64,000 nt of DNA. Origin: Symbiodinium natans (Eukaryota; Sar; Dinophyceae; Suessiales; Symbiodiniaceae). Below, piece by piece: positions 38,920 to 49,223 of this stretch. Positions within the stretch are counted from its first letter, which is position 1; each line of letters opens with the position of its first letter. The translations under genes and the position numbers were made by a program. The stretch is taken from the NCBI GenBank assembly GCA_905221605.1, contig CAJNDS010000496.1:55001-119000 (forward strand), read 5' to 3'. Below the pieces are notes generated by a model, which saw only the letters and a program-made list of their open reading frames with translations, had not been told where the DNA came from and searched no databases.

Positions 38920-39033
38920 CGTGGTAAGAAATGGCCTCCAGCAGCCTGGTGCCCAGCTGCTTGGCCTTCGCGAGCGGGTTCCCGGTCAGACGAACACGCG
39001 ATTGGCTCTTCTCGCCGAACATGCTTTCGCTGC
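38920..39033 (-). CDS. 38-codon helical exon using a telomere-type unit as donor
   Basis: Acceptor CGCAG (AG at 39034-39035). Reads GSESMFGEKSQSRVRLTGNP then LAKAKQLGTRLLEAISYH. It is followed at once by GTTTAGGG, so the repeat unit appears to provide the 5' splice site. Confidence 0.6.
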
Positions 39034-39852
39034 CTGCGCCCACAGCTTTGATGCTTCAGGGCAACCTTTTTGTCAAGAGAGTCACCTTTCCTAGCCCTCA
39101 TGCATAGTCTGCTCACGGATTTCCAGCACTTAGGGAAGATGAGACATGTGACATGTGTTGCATGTGACGCCTTATGACCACATAAACTCCAGGCAAACAA
39201 AGCAAAAGGAGTCGCGTCAAACCGAGACCAACGCCTGCACTGAAAGGCCAAAAAGGGCATTGTTTGGCAAACGGGGGACAAGACTCAAGACAACGAAGTA
39301 AGAAGCAGCCACACAGGGTTTAGGGCTTGGGGCTTCGGGGGGAGCGTGAAAAACAGGGGCACGGGAAGGCACCTGGAGGTGAAGGAGATGAAGGAAACAC
39401 AACACTTTCAGGCGAAACCTCAAAGGGATGACAAGTCACTTTCGTTCCCCTTGCCCCCTTACACAAAAGCAAGGTCACTCGGGTAACCGGGTTCAACCCC
39501 AGAGAATGGAACACGAGAACTCTATTTGCAAGAGCCGCAGCGCCACCCGCAACCCGATCCCACCCCACCTACAGGCCATTCGTTTCTTCCTTGCGATTTT
39601 TTGCCTCCTAAACCCATCTAAGCGGGTTGGAGTATCAAAGCAAAACGTAAACGAATCACAAGTCACATAGCAACGCATGGGGGTCAGCACAACGGAACTA
39701 GGATCCAAAGCCTTCCAATAACTCACAGTTGCGCCGTTTCTAATTGTGTTTCTAAGCTCGTTTTCCCAATCGAGTTCCTGTCGTGCTTGAGGGGTTCTGA
39801 CCCGTGTTTGTCTTATCGCCTTTCTATGGGAAGCCGAGTCGTGCGCTTCGGT

Positions 39853-39857
<5 letters not shown>

Positions 39858-39886
<29 letters not shown>
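39858..39886 (+). repeat. (TG)n microsatellite
   Basis: About 14 TG units. Confidence 0.97.
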
Positions 39887-39999
39887 TAATCGTGATACCT
39901 CGGTAGCCTGGAGTAACTTGGAGTATGCCTTTCTGCTTTTGGTTTAGGGATCGTTTTGGGGCGTTCTCGGCGGGTTGGGGACTCAGGGCATGTCCCCGA

Positions 40000-40065
40000 A
40001 ACCCTAAACCCTAAACCCTAAACCCTAAACCCTAAACCCTAAACCCTAAACCCTAAACCCTAAAC
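40000..40065 (-). repeat. CCCTAAA array starting at a splice donor
   Basis: About nine perfect units; in the coding sense the first is GTTTAGGG at the donor of the exon at 40066-40164. Confidence 0.95.
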
Positions 40066-40164
40066 GTTCGGCCTCTACTGAAGCCGTCGAAGCTGAGGGA
40101 GAGGCTGGCAGTAATCGGCTCGATCATGATCTCCATCTGCCCGCTCATTGCATATTGGACACTC
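40066..40164 (-). CDS. 33-codon exon with telomere-type donor
   Basis: Acceptor TCTCAG (AG at 40165-40166), donor GTTTAG from 40065. The likely frame reads SVQYAMSGQMEIMIEPITAS then LSLSFDGFSRGR; a Cys-rich frame (ECPICNERADGDHD) is also open for most of it. Confidence 0.5.
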
Positions 40165-40180
40165 CTGAGAGAACTAGGTT

Positions 40181-40440
40181 ACGGGTTTAGGGTTTAGGGT
40201 TTGGGGTTTAGGGTTTAGGGTTTTAGGGTTTAGGGTTTAGGGTTTAGGGTTTAGGGTTTGGGGTTTGGGGTTTGGGGTTTGGGGTTTGGGGTTTGGGGTT
40301 TGGGGTTTGGGGTTTGGGGTTTAGGGTTACTAGGGTTGCGAGGGTTACTAGGGTTACTAGGGTTACTAGGGTTGCTAGATTTACTAGGGTTACTAGGGTT
40401 ACTAGGGTTTCTAGGGTTTAGGGTTTAGGGTTTAGGGAGG
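40181..40440 (+). repeat. Compound telomere-type array: TTTAGGG, TTTGGGG, TTACTAGGG
   Basis: TTTAGGG units pass into ten TTTGGGG units, then about eight 9-10 bp units GGTTACTAG, and back to TTTAGGG. Confidence 0.93.
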
Positions 40441-40448
40441 TCCCGCCG

Positions 40449-40552
40449 TATACCAACAGTCATGAATAGGGATTATAATCCCTATGCCTATCAGGGACTG
40501 TAGTCCTTGATAGGGACGATAATCCCTATGCCTATGAGGGACTGTTGGTATA
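40449..40552. mobile_element. 104-bp element with perfect 13-bp terminal inverted repeats
   Basis: TATACCAACAGTC at 40449-40461 and its exact complement GACTGTTGGTATA at 40540-40552. Inside are GGGATTATAATCCC-type palindromes and a repeated AATCCCTATGCCTAT. No ORF. It sits right after the compound telomere-type array. Confidence 0.75.
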
Positions 40553-40722
40553 AGGGGGAGCGATTTCCGGGTGACTTTTTTCGCGCCCGAGTGCTCCGAC
40601 AATGATGATGACAACATGCGCGGAGTGTCAGAGACGCCATGTCGGGGTTGGAGGTGGCTGCTGATGCTTTGGTTTGAAGGGCTCAGGGCCTGGTGCTTTC
40701 CGGTTACCCCGCTGCGCAGCTC

Positions 40723-40815
40723 CTGAACCCCTAAACCCTAAACCCTAAACCCTAAACCCTAAACCCTGAACCCTGAACCCTAAACCCTGAACCCTAAACC
40801 CTAAACTCCCTAAGC
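40723..40815 (-). repeat. CCCTAAA/CCCTGAA array
   Basis: About 11 units with CCCTGAA variants; a further tract follows at 40911-40960. Confidence 0.93.
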
Positions 40816-41179
40816 CCTAAACGTAGCCTCAAAACCAAGCGGATCCTGGCGAAACACGGCCCGGCCCTCTCGAGCCGGCCCTCTCTGGCCGCAGGCGCTT
40901 TTGCAGAGTAACCCTAAACCCTAAACCCCAAACCCCAAACCCTAAACCCTAAACCCTGAACACTAAAATCCCTCTGAAGCCCAAAGCCCGAAGAGCCGAT
41001 TGGTCACTTCACCAAATTGTGGGTCCCCTTTAAAAAAGTCCTTCTCACAAGGCGGCAGCTCTTATTTAGGGCACCCAAGAAAAATGAAAGACCATGATTT
41101 TGAGAACTGACCCTTTTGACATGCCCCACAAGCCCTAAGCCCCCTCAGTTGAGGGTGGCTCTTGGCTCTCGCCTTTTGC

Positions 41180-41295
41180 CTCCGAGGCACTCGAAGAAGC
41201 ACTGGACGAAGTGCTTCAGCACAGAGTTGCCCATCTCGGACAGCTTGAGCTTGAAACTCTCCAGCAGCTTCCTGATCCCCGCCACATGTCCCCCA
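41180..41295 (-). CDS. Helical exon with Cys pair
   Basis: Frame VAGIRKLLESFKLKLSEMGN then SVLKHFVQCFFECLGG. Amphipathic helix with CFFEC. GC donors are available just after CLG. Confidence 0.55.
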
Positions 41296-41544
41296 ACTCC
41301 TGAAGCCCTAGATACAAACCTAAACCCTGAACCCGAGGCCCCCTAGATTTCGGGTTTCATTCAACATCTGAAACATGTCTGGGCCACCCAAAAGAGCCCT
41401 ATTCGGTAACTTTCTGGGGGGGCCTTAGACACTCCAAAGAAATGCGGGGAAAGTAAAATCGACATCAGCCAAAGCTTCGAGCTGAGCTTATCAATGTTCA
41501 AGCCAGGGAGGTTCCCGGCAAGAAGGTCCTTGGCTCGTGTATTG

Positions 41545-41645
41545 CTGCTACTACGACTACGACTACCACTACGACGACGACGACGACTACTACGACTAGG
41601 ACTACTACGACTACTACGACGACGACTACTACTTCTACTACTTGC
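41545..41645 (+). repeat. (ACT/ACG)n trinucleotide repeat
   Basis: CTACTACGA-type triplets for about 100 bp, then poly-C and poly-A runs at 41657-41684. A second C/A junction lies at 41898-41928. Confidence 0.9.
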
Positions 41646-42467
41646 TGTAGAACCCGCCCCCCCCCCCCAAAAAAAAAAAAAAAAACACTATAATAAGAAA
41701 TGCAAAGATTCTTCCTTTTAAGGTTAATATGGGGATTATTATCTTCTAATTTATTGACGGTTCAGGAGGATCACTACAGGCCCAAAGCCTAATCCCCCTG
41801 GACTTATGAGCAACGTGTCCGACAGCGAGGCGACTGCAGGGGTGACAAAGACCATCACCTGCCAAGGCATAGTTTACTACGAACTGATTAAGAACCGCCC
41901 CCCCCCCCCCCCCCAAAAAAAAAAAAAAATGAAAAGTAAACCTTTTTCCTTACAAGGGTAATATAGGGATTATGATCTTACATTTGTTGGGGGTTCTTAA
42001 GCAAACAGTAGTTGAGTGTTCTACGGATTGAAGGTTTGAGTTTTTTGGAAGAAGCTGGCGGGAGTACCGTATACGACTGCCGGGTCAGTTCAGCCGTACC
42101 TACAGCCTACAGCTCTTGCAACATGGGCTGAGAAGTACCACCATTGAACGCACAACATGAGGGGTCCTCAACATCGCAAGAATCACTACCCAACTCCCTT
42201 GAGAAACTTTCAAAGCAGCTCTGTCAAGCAATTAGAAGACCAGAGCGCATCAAGTCAAAGGGGCTCGGTTCTGTTGAATCGGTCTCTACTCAGCATTCGT
42301 CCGAGAGCTTCATGGAGAACAGGCAGAGAGCACGCGGGGAAAGCCACATCTTGATTGTGTGTTTCTGCTGCCCTGCTCAAAGCCCTATCTTCGGGATCAA
42401 TGCACACTGATCTGCTCAAGAGTGTCGAACCCAAACCCGAAACCCTAATCCCTAACCCCTAAACCCA

Positions 42468-42600
42468 GCACAAGGTTCCAGGGATCCGAGCCTGGTCCAC
42501 AAGAAACTTCACGGCACCCCCGGTGTGTCCCAAGACAAACGTCTTCGCTTGGTCCCACAAATTGGGTGGGATAAGAGCGGACCCATCCTTGCTTTCAAGA
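42468..42600 (-). CDS. Helical exon
   Basis: Frame IPPNLWDQAKTFVLGHTGGA then VKFLVDQARIPGTLC. The rest of 41700-43560 shows no supported exon. Confidence 0.5.
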
Positions 42601-43577
42601 CGCAAGGAGGATTTTTTCAGGTTTCGGGTTCAGGGTTTGTTAAAACCCAAAGGGATCAGACGCTTGGGGTTGGAAAAGGTTGGGTAGAAGCAGCAAACCC
42701 TATGTCCGAACAGGCTACTGAGGTTTTGAGGTATCTTCACTGTACATTAGCAACAAAGGGGGAGAATACAATCAAGCACAATCCCCTTCAATGAATGCAA
42801 ACGGGTACACTGGCTGAAGACGCACATTGCGAAAGTGCACGATCATGCTACGCGGCGATAGCGCGTATGCTGTCGACTACAGACTTGCAAAGTATTGCAG
42901 AATGTGCGACATGTTGCTTGCTTTGAAGGGGGTTTGGGGTTGAAGCTTCAAGGCGTTCAGGGTTGAAGGGTCACCTTGATAAAGGATGACTTGGGTACCC
43001 GAAAACAATTTGATACCAACTTCCTGCAAGGGAGTATTTCCTAGTCAGAAGATCCCGAGTCGCGCTGGGACTGCTGACACCCTTGAGATGTGACGACCTG
43101 CCCCGGATCCGAAAACGATGACAGTGGCGTGACTGTCAGAAAAAAGCTCCGACAAGGAGAACAGTTGAGCGGATCGGGACCCAATGCGCGCCACTATTCC
43201 TGTGGCTGTTGACACGCCGACCCTGGCAAAGCAAGAGCGCGAGATCCGAAAAGGAGCCATGCGCCGATTTCAATGTTGAGAAACACGTCAAGATGGGAAA
43301 AGGACAGTCACGAGGACTCCGACCCCACATTGCGGAGTCATGGAATCATGGAGAGAGAGAATCATAAAAAAAAAAAAAAAAAGAGGCTGGAACTTGGAAC
43401 AGGCCTAGGATGGCCCTTAAAAAAGCCTCTGAAAAAATAATCGGGAACACGATCCTGATTAAACCCAACAGGGGAAAATACCAAATGCCCCAACGGGCCT
43501 ACCGAGGGATGCTTGGGCCTTGGCAGACACTTGCGAATGCTTCAGAAGTCAAACTCCTGACCCCCAAACCAATCCCG

Positions 43578-43625
43578 AACCCTAAACCCTAAACCCTAAA
43601 CCCTAAACCCTAAACCCTAAACCCC
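43578..43625 (-). repeat. CCCTAAA-oriented telomere-type tract
   Basis: Six perfect units adjoining the exon at 43628; an opposed TTTAGGG array with variants lies at 43795-43890. Confidence 0.93.
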
Positions 43626-43627
43626 CT

Positions 43628-43790
43628 TCCACTTCTTGAAGGACTTCTTGCACCCAAGCTTCGCCCCAAAGGACCAGCTTGCCTTCGAGCCGCACACGGA
43701 GATTCAGCTCGAAGCCATCCCAGAGCCCACCAGGCTCGCCCGCTGGGGTGGAGAAGGGATTCTTCATCCTTTTCAGCTGACATCTCTAGG
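43628..43790 (-). CDS. Beta-rich exon, unknown module
   Basis: The minus frame reads NPFSTPAGEPGGLWDGFELN then LRVRLEGKLVLWGEAWVQEV and LQEVEG. The alternating pattern resembles the exon at 56405-56486 (GKPRLRIKFEKAAFGVQDIA). A plus frame is also open. Confidence 0.5.
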
Positions 43791-43936
43791 GGTGTTTAGG
43801 GGGTTTAGGGTTTTGGGTTTAGGGTTTCGGGTTTGGGGTTTAGGATTTTTGGGGTTTGGGGTTTGGGGTTTAGGGCTTAGGGTCTGACATCTTTGGGCTT
43901 AAGGCTTGAGGCGTAGGGTTGGGGTGTCGTGGGAGT

Positions 43937-43944
<8 letters not shown>

Positions 43945-44004
<60 letters not shown>
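43945..44004 (+). repeat. (AC)n microsatellite
   Basis: About 30 AC units; a shorter one lies at 44050-44067. Confidence 0.97.
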
Positions 44005-44009
<5 letters not shown>

Positions 44010-44149
44010 AGAGTGTCGCATACCCACGTCTGCTTCCGAAGATGGAAGCACACACACACACACACAGCTGCTGCGTTCAGCACATGGCTTAGGGCTTAGG
44101 GCTTAGGGCTTAGGGCTCAGGGCTTAGGGCTTAGGGTGTAGCATTCTAC

Positions 44150-44242
44150 CGCATCTGCCAAACATTCGCCCATGCGTCTGCAGCCCCCGCAAGAGCTTCT
44201 TGAGCGCATCCTTGATGCCATCGAGGTCCGCCTTCGCAAAGA
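44150..44242 (-). CDS. 93-nt amphipathic-helix exon
   Basis: Acceptor CGGAG (AG at 44243-44244), donor GTAGAA from 44149. Reads VFAKADLDGIKDALKKLLRG then LQTHGRMFGRC. It has the same 93-nt length as the exon at 12382-12474 but split codons. Confidence 0.65.
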
Positions 44243-44309
44243 CTCCGAGAAAAAACCAGCTTGCTGAGAAGACTCTGCCTGCCTTGGCCTCTTTAAAAGC
44301 TTACTCAGA

Positions 44310-44372
44310 TGCCCTAAACCCTAAACCCTAAACCCTAAACCCCAAACCCCAAACCCTAAACCCTAAACCCTT
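44310..44372 (-). repeat. CCCTAAA array
   Basis: Eight units with two CCCCAAA variants. Confidence 0.93.
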
Positions 44373-44636
44373 CTTGAGCCCCCCATGTCCTAAAAGGCCT
44401 TAGCTTCGAAGAGCCCCAGAGAAGCGGCGGAGTTTATCCAATTTTGGAGTCTCGGGCCCGGGCCTTTGGCAGACTCACGGTCCTGAGCTGCGCTTTTTTT
44501 TAAACCCCCGGTTTCTGAGAGAGTTGTGCAAGTGAAGTGGCTCCCTTACTAAGGAAAGAAGGAAAACTTAAAACTATCCCTGAACCCTAAACCCTAAACC
44601 CTAAACCCTAAACCCTAAACCCCCAAAAAACACAAC

Positions 44637-44746
44637 CCAGCATCGCAAGCTTGTCTTCCACTGCGTCCGGCACGGTGCGCTCCAGGACTTCGACGGCTTT
44701 CTTGATGACTTTCCTTACCCAGATTTCGGGGAGGATCGAAGTAGCC
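44637..44746 (-). CDS. Helical exon with telomere-type acceptor
   Basis: In the coding sense a telomere unit TTTAG supplies the acceptor AG (44747-44748), and the donor is GTTGTG from 44636. Reads ATSILPEIWVRKVIKKAVEV then LERTVPDAVEDKLAML. It lies between CCCTAAA arrays at 44580-44626 and 44747-44818. Confidence 0.6.
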
Positions 44747-44818
44747 CTAAACCCTAAACCCTAAACCCTAGACCCTAAACCCTAAACCCTAAACCCTAAC
44801 CCCTAAACCCTAAACCCT
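44747..44818 (-). repeat. CCCTAAA array abutting a splice acceptor
   Basis: About ten units; the last TTTAG in the coding sense is the putative acceptor of the exon at 44637-44746. Confidence 0.93.
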
Positions 44819-44933
44819 CTTCTACTAGTGGGTAAATTCTTAAGCCCCCACGAAGGGATCCATCTTTGGATCCCAGGGGTCAGGGTGTGCATGTCAGACT
44901 GCCGGGTCTCAAAAGGCTCACAGTAACCTCCGG

Positions 44934-45030
44934 GTTTAGGGTTTAGGGTTTAGGGTTTAGGGTTTAGGGTTTAGGGTTTAGGGTTTAGGGTTTAGGGTTT
45001 AGGGTTTAGGGTTTAGGGTTTAGGGTGAGG
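44934..45030 (+). repeat. TTTAGGG array
   Basis: Thirteen nearly perfect units; an opposed CCCTAAA tract lies at 45254-45316. Confidence 0.97.
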
Positions 45031-45361
45031 GTTTAAGGCTTCGGCTGTGGGCTTCGGGGTGAGGGGTGTCGGGTTGAGGGGGCGCAAAGGTTGAGACATT
45101 CTGGCCCCCACGATGAACATGGCGCAACGCAAGCTTTGCAAACTCCAACTTCCCAAAGGATCTAGGTCCCGATGATCCCGATGTTGAGGGTTCGGGAATG
45201 TGTGGCAGCGGCAGATACTCCACCTTTTAAACTCGGGCAACTGTACTCCCAAGAACCCTAAACCCTAAACCCCAAACCCCAAACCCCAAACACTAAACCC
45301 TAAACCCTAAACCCGACTCTGCCTTCGCCACAACCCACAAGTATGACCAGGAAACTGAGAC

Positions 45362-45459
45362 CCAAGTGTCCGGAGCTTGTCCTTGAGAGAGTCGAGGACT
45401 TTCTTGAATCTATCTTTGCCGTCCAAGATCAACTTCAAGGCAAAGTCCCAGAGCTGGAC
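45362..45459 (-). CDS. Amphipathic-helix exon
   Basis: Acceptor TGTGAG (AG at 45460-45461), candidate donor GTCTCA. Reads VQLWDFALKLILDGKDRFKK then VLDSLKDKLRTLG. Confidence 0.6.
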
Positions 45460-45496
45460 CTCACAGGTCTCTGGCTCACTTTTTCCTGTCTTGGTT

Positions 45497-45780
45497 TCTT
45501 CTCCTTCTCCTCCTTCTCCTTCTCCTTCTCCTTCTCCTTCTCCTTCTCCTTCTCCTTCTCCTTCTCCTTCTCCTTCTCCTTCTCCTTCTTCTTCTTCTTC
45601 TTCTTCTTCTTTTTCTCCCTCTCCTTCTCCCTCTCCTTCTCCTTCTTCTTCTTCTTCTTCTTCTTCTCCTTCTCCTTCTTCTTCTTATTCTTCTTATTCT
45701 TCTTATTCTTCTTATTCTTCTTATTCTTCCTATTCTTCCTATTCTTCTTATTCTCCGTATTCTTCGTATTCTTCTTGTGG
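45497..45780 (+). repeat. Polypyrimidine CTTCTC/CTT/TTATTC array
   Basis: About 280 bp of TTCTCC, TTC and TTCTTA units. Long Lys/Glu, Phe/Ser and Pro/Ser frames here are repeat artefacts. Confidence 0.97.
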
Positions 45781-46016
45781 CGCGCTGCCGTTATGATTCT
45801 GATATGGTTCATTTTGGGCACTGACGGCTTGTGGCCGCTGGTAGAGGGGTTGTGGTCGGTGTTTTTTTATGGGTCGAGGAGTGGTGGGTGCGGATAGGTG
45901 GCGTGGGTGGGTCTACGCCTCCCCCCCCAAAAGAAAAAGGAAAAGTACCCAGTCGGGCTACATCTTTCGCTAGCCTGCTTTTGCATCCATGGCCAGCAGG
46001 ACGCTTCCTGAACCAG

Positions 46017-46120
46017 CCCTAAACCCTAAACCCTAAACCCCAAAACCCTAAACCCTAAACCCCAAAACCCTAAACCCTAAATCCCAAACCCCAAAACCCT
46101 AAACCCCAAAACCCTGGATT
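46017..46120 (-). repeat. CCCTAAA/CCCCAAAA array
   Basis: About 14 units alternating CCCTAAA and CCCCAAAA. Confidence 0.93.
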
Positions 46121-46210
46121 CTGTCTGGCCTTGAACGATGGTACCTTCGGCATGGAGAGGTCACCGAAAGAAACCGTCATGCCTTGGCACAAGAGAGTCT
46201 AAGACGCGGG

Positions 46211-46314
46211 GGGGCTTCCGAAAGCAGGGGTACCCTTTTGGGGTAACAGGATTCTACGATTTTTTTTGGGGGGGGGGGGTATATTTAAGGGTACCCCCTC
46301 TTTGGGGAAATACC
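46211..46314. mobile_element. Small inverted-repeat element (introner-like), copy 4
   Basis: Left end GGCTTCCGAAAGCAGGGG then TACCC, right end GGGTACCCCCTCTTTGGGG, imperfect complements of each other and similar to the copies at 8373 and 18497. Core ACAGGATTCTACGAT and a G run inside. Confidence 0.6.
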
Positions 46315-46387
46315 CATGCGTTTAGGGCCTTTAGGGAGACTTTTGAGACGCCCCCCCAGGATTTTGAGGCTCCCCCCCCCCTTCGTG

Positions 46388-46475
46388 GGGGCCAGCTCTT
46401 GGCGCCTTCCATGCTGAAGGTGGGGCAGTCATCGATGTTCCTGAAGACCTGGGTGACTTGCGTCTTGAGCTCCTG
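46388..46475 (-). CDS. Helical exon with single Cys
   Basis: Frame RRRQELKTQVTQVFRNIDDC then PTFSMEGAKSWPP. Several AG choices at the 5' side. Confidence 0.5.
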
Positions 46476-46734
46476 GCGCCGGCGCTTGGCTTTGGGTTTC
46501 TATAGGGCTTTGTTGGGGGGGGGGGCGTTTTTTGGGGGATGCCGGGGTGCACGGCTCTCAAGATTCAGATCCCGACATGGGCCCAGAGAAGGCGCCGGCT
46601 TTCGAAGACTCGAAGACTCGTGGTGCAAGTCGCACTTCCGGGCTGCAAGAATTTACCGCCCTCCCTCTTCCCTCCCCCCTTTTTTCCCTGCATGGCAACC
46701 TAAGACCCCAAAAAGATATAAACGATCTTCTAGT

Positions 46735-46813
46735 CTGATCTCTGAGCTCCTCGATGGCAACATCCAGAAACTCCCAGAACTTTGGCTCGACCTGCTCCTT
46801 CAGCACCTCGCGC
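46735..46813 (-). CDS. Helical exon
   Basis: Frame VLKEQVEPKFWEFLDVAIEE then LRDQ, preceded by a GAG acceptor. Amphipathic. Confidence 0.55.
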
Positions 46814-47263
46814 ACTTACATGGCCTTCTCTTTATGGGTTTTCAAAAAGGCCTTTTGGGGAATGATGTAGCAGCAGCCCCCAGAGGCAATGCACCCGCGG
46901 AGTTCTCCCCATCTGGTTCGGCAGTGCTCTGAAGGCATTACAGGGTGCCGTGGGGAGGGCTGGTTTATTGGGAGAGCACAAAGCACAGGGAGCAAGAGAT
47001 GAGGCGACAAGGTGGATAGGACGCCCGTCAGAGGCGGGACTCTTTCAATTTGAGGATGTTTGGGGTCCCCGCCCCCGGGCCCGCCCCAACACCCCAGACT
47101 CTCAAATAAAAGTGGGGAGGCTTTCCAGATATCGGCTTCAATCTCGGAGGATTTCTGGGCTCAAGAGCGTCAGCAGGAATTAGCCTGACAATGCTGCAAG
47201 GCATACTGGGATCCCGAAGTCCCACGCCGGCAGGGGGAGTGTGCACTCGAAAGGTCAACTCAC

Positions 47264-47401
47264 GCAACTTGTAGACAGGGCATTTGCGCGTGGTCAGCAA
47301 GCGTTCTTCAAGCCACCCACTTCCCGAGATGGCCTCCATGATCACCTCCTTGTTGCTGGCCACCTCTTCGTGCAAGTCTTCGAGCTTGGATATCTCCTTT
47401 T
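47264..47401 (-). CDS. 46-codon charged helical exon
   Basis: Acceptor GGCAG (AG at 47402-47403), strong donor GTGAGT from 47263. Reads KEISKLEDLHEEVASNKEVI, MEAISGSGWLEERLLTTRKC, PVYKL. One of the best supported exons of the series. Confidence 0.65.
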
Positions 47402-47699
47402 CTGCCACGCTTTGGAGGTCAACACCACCCGCTCCAAGAACCCGAAACCCTACAATTCCCTAAGCCCTGAGCAGGGCTCTTCGAATTCGAATCTTCGAAC
47501 CATGCTCCTAAGGCTCTTGCAAGGCTCTTAAGGTAGCCACAGGATGAAAGGGCCTTGCTTCAGGATCTGAGTCCTTGCCAGTGGCCGCGGTAGAAGAAAA
47601 TGCCAGAGCTGGAATCGCACTCCCTGCATACTAACCCCCCTAATCGCATGGGCCTGAAATCATTCAGACCAGAACCCCTCAAACCATCAAACCCTAAAC

Positions 47700-47805
47700 C
47701 CCGAAAGCACGCTCAGTAGCCAAGGCACTGTCTGCATGAAGTGTCGGAACTTTATGACCAACTCTTCGATCAAGAGATCAAGCTCCTGTCGAGAGAACTG
47801 TAGAA
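47700..47805 (-). CDS. Amphipathic-helix exon
   Basis: Frame QELDLLIEELVIKFRHFMQT then VPWLLSVLSG, next to a CCCTAAACCCC tract. Confidence 0.5.
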
Positions 47806-47939
47806 CTGTAGAACGCCTGGATTCCCTACAGGCCCTGGCAATGAGCACCGCACAAGCAGTCGGGATGCGTTCGGCACGATTGGCAATCACTTCCTTATCG
47901 ACCTCTATCGACGAATACTTCCTTGTGGTCACGGGTCAT

Positions 47940-48700
47940 TCACAACATGCACCTCGCCAGCCAATAGACTATCAAGAATATCGGCGAGGTCGGACATGGT
48001 GTCGTAAATCGCCTTATGCTGCTACGGGGATACGCCGCTACGCCCCATGCCATGACTCCGATGCACCGCTCGCGGCCCCCCATAAAGGCCCAAAGGGAAA
48101 CCCGCCCATACGCCGAAGCGCCCGCTCGAGGCGTACAAGCTCCGACGAGACGGAAGGGTCCCTCCACCGACCTGTAATTTGACCAGCCCCCCCCCCACCC
48201 CCCGCCCTCCCTCGATGTGTGTGGGGGAGCTGCTTGTCACGAGAAACTGTTTCTTTCCATCGCATGTTGAAACACTTTCAGGCTCTCGCGGCGCCTGCCT
48301 CGGACCGGGGCCTCAGCCAACTCAATGGACAACATCTCGCGGTCCCCGCCGTGGCGTGCGCGTGTATTCTTTTCAACGCTGCATTCTTACAGATTCGCAA
48401 GCCCGCGCCAAAGCAAACCACTGCACACACCTTAGGTTTGGAACTCACCGTTCAGAACTCGCTCCTTCTGCAAATCCTTAGCATTCCTGAGCGGTGTGCA
48501 CAGGTGGACGCGTACCTATGCGGGCGAGAGCCGTGTCGGTGGCGGCTTGAACACGCCATCCCTGGCGATGCGCGAGAGACACGTTGAAGATGCTCCGAAA
48601 GTCTAAACGCTCAAGCAGTCCGAGCGACTGTAGGTGCCACTGCAGCCAAAGTCGCCATTTAACAGAGATTTCAACAGGAGCGTGCGAGAAGCCCAGACTT
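47940..48700. other. No firm exon
   Basis: A weak minus-strand candidate EMLSIELAEAPVRGRRRESL lies near 48245-48345. Nothing else is supported. Confidence 0.3.
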
Positions 48701-48711
48701 ACGGATCCATT

Positions 48712-48838
48712 ACATGGTGGAGTTGTAACGGCGTAGAGTCTCAGAGTGCTTCCCCCAAAGCCCCAGCTCCTCCCGGTACTCCGCCAGCAGCAATTCAGTG
48801 GTGTCGGCCAGCATCGACCCGACTTGATCGCACAAGTC
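48712..48838 (-). CDS. Helical exon
   Basis: Frame DQVGSMLADTTELLLAEYRE then ELGLWGKHSETLRRYN. Edges approximate. Confidence 0.5.
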
Positions 48839-48899
48839 TTGGCCTCTCAACGCTGCTTAAACGATGGGGCAACCCCAAAAGAATGCCCCAGGAACATGG

Positions 48900-49010
48900 T
48901 GCAAGGATGCTACTTCAGAATCGTTGACCGCTTCTGCCGCTACTGCGTTGCTGCCCTTGATGACCGACATTGACTGCGCGGTGCCACAGGCTCCATCACG
49001 GGACTGCCAA
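48900..49010 (-). CDS. Candidate exon
   Basis: Frame DGACGTAQSMSVIKGSNAVA then AEAVND. Edges approximate. Confidence 0.4.
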
Positions 49011-49129
49011 AATCACCTATGCCTTAAGCAAGATCCCAACTCCTACCGATTGCTGGAGAGAAAAAGTTGGGTGGAACCATGTGAAACGATGTGGGGAGTG
49101 ACCATGTTCACGACATGCCAGGATGGCGC

Positions 49130-49223
49130 CTGGCGTGAAGCTTCCCATGATGTCCAAGAGCGATCGACCGATGGAAGAGTCTTCAAGCAAGTTCGTCACG
49201 GCTGTGGTCAACCTTGCTTGCAC
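49130..49223 (-). CDS. Helical exon with GC donor
   Basis: Acceptor CCGCAG (AG at 49224-49225), donor GCGCCA from 49129. Reads VQARLTTAVTNLLEDSSIGR then SLLDIMGSFTP. Confidence 0.6.

Noticed and set aside
40066-40164. Zinc-finger-like frame ECPICNERADGDHD
   Set aside because: Only one CxxC pair, and the frame ends in a stop at the exon edge; the helical frame is preferred, though not proven.
45377-45897. Long Phe/Ser, Pro/Ser and Lys/Glu frames on both strands
   Set aside because: They are translations of a polypyrimidine repeat.
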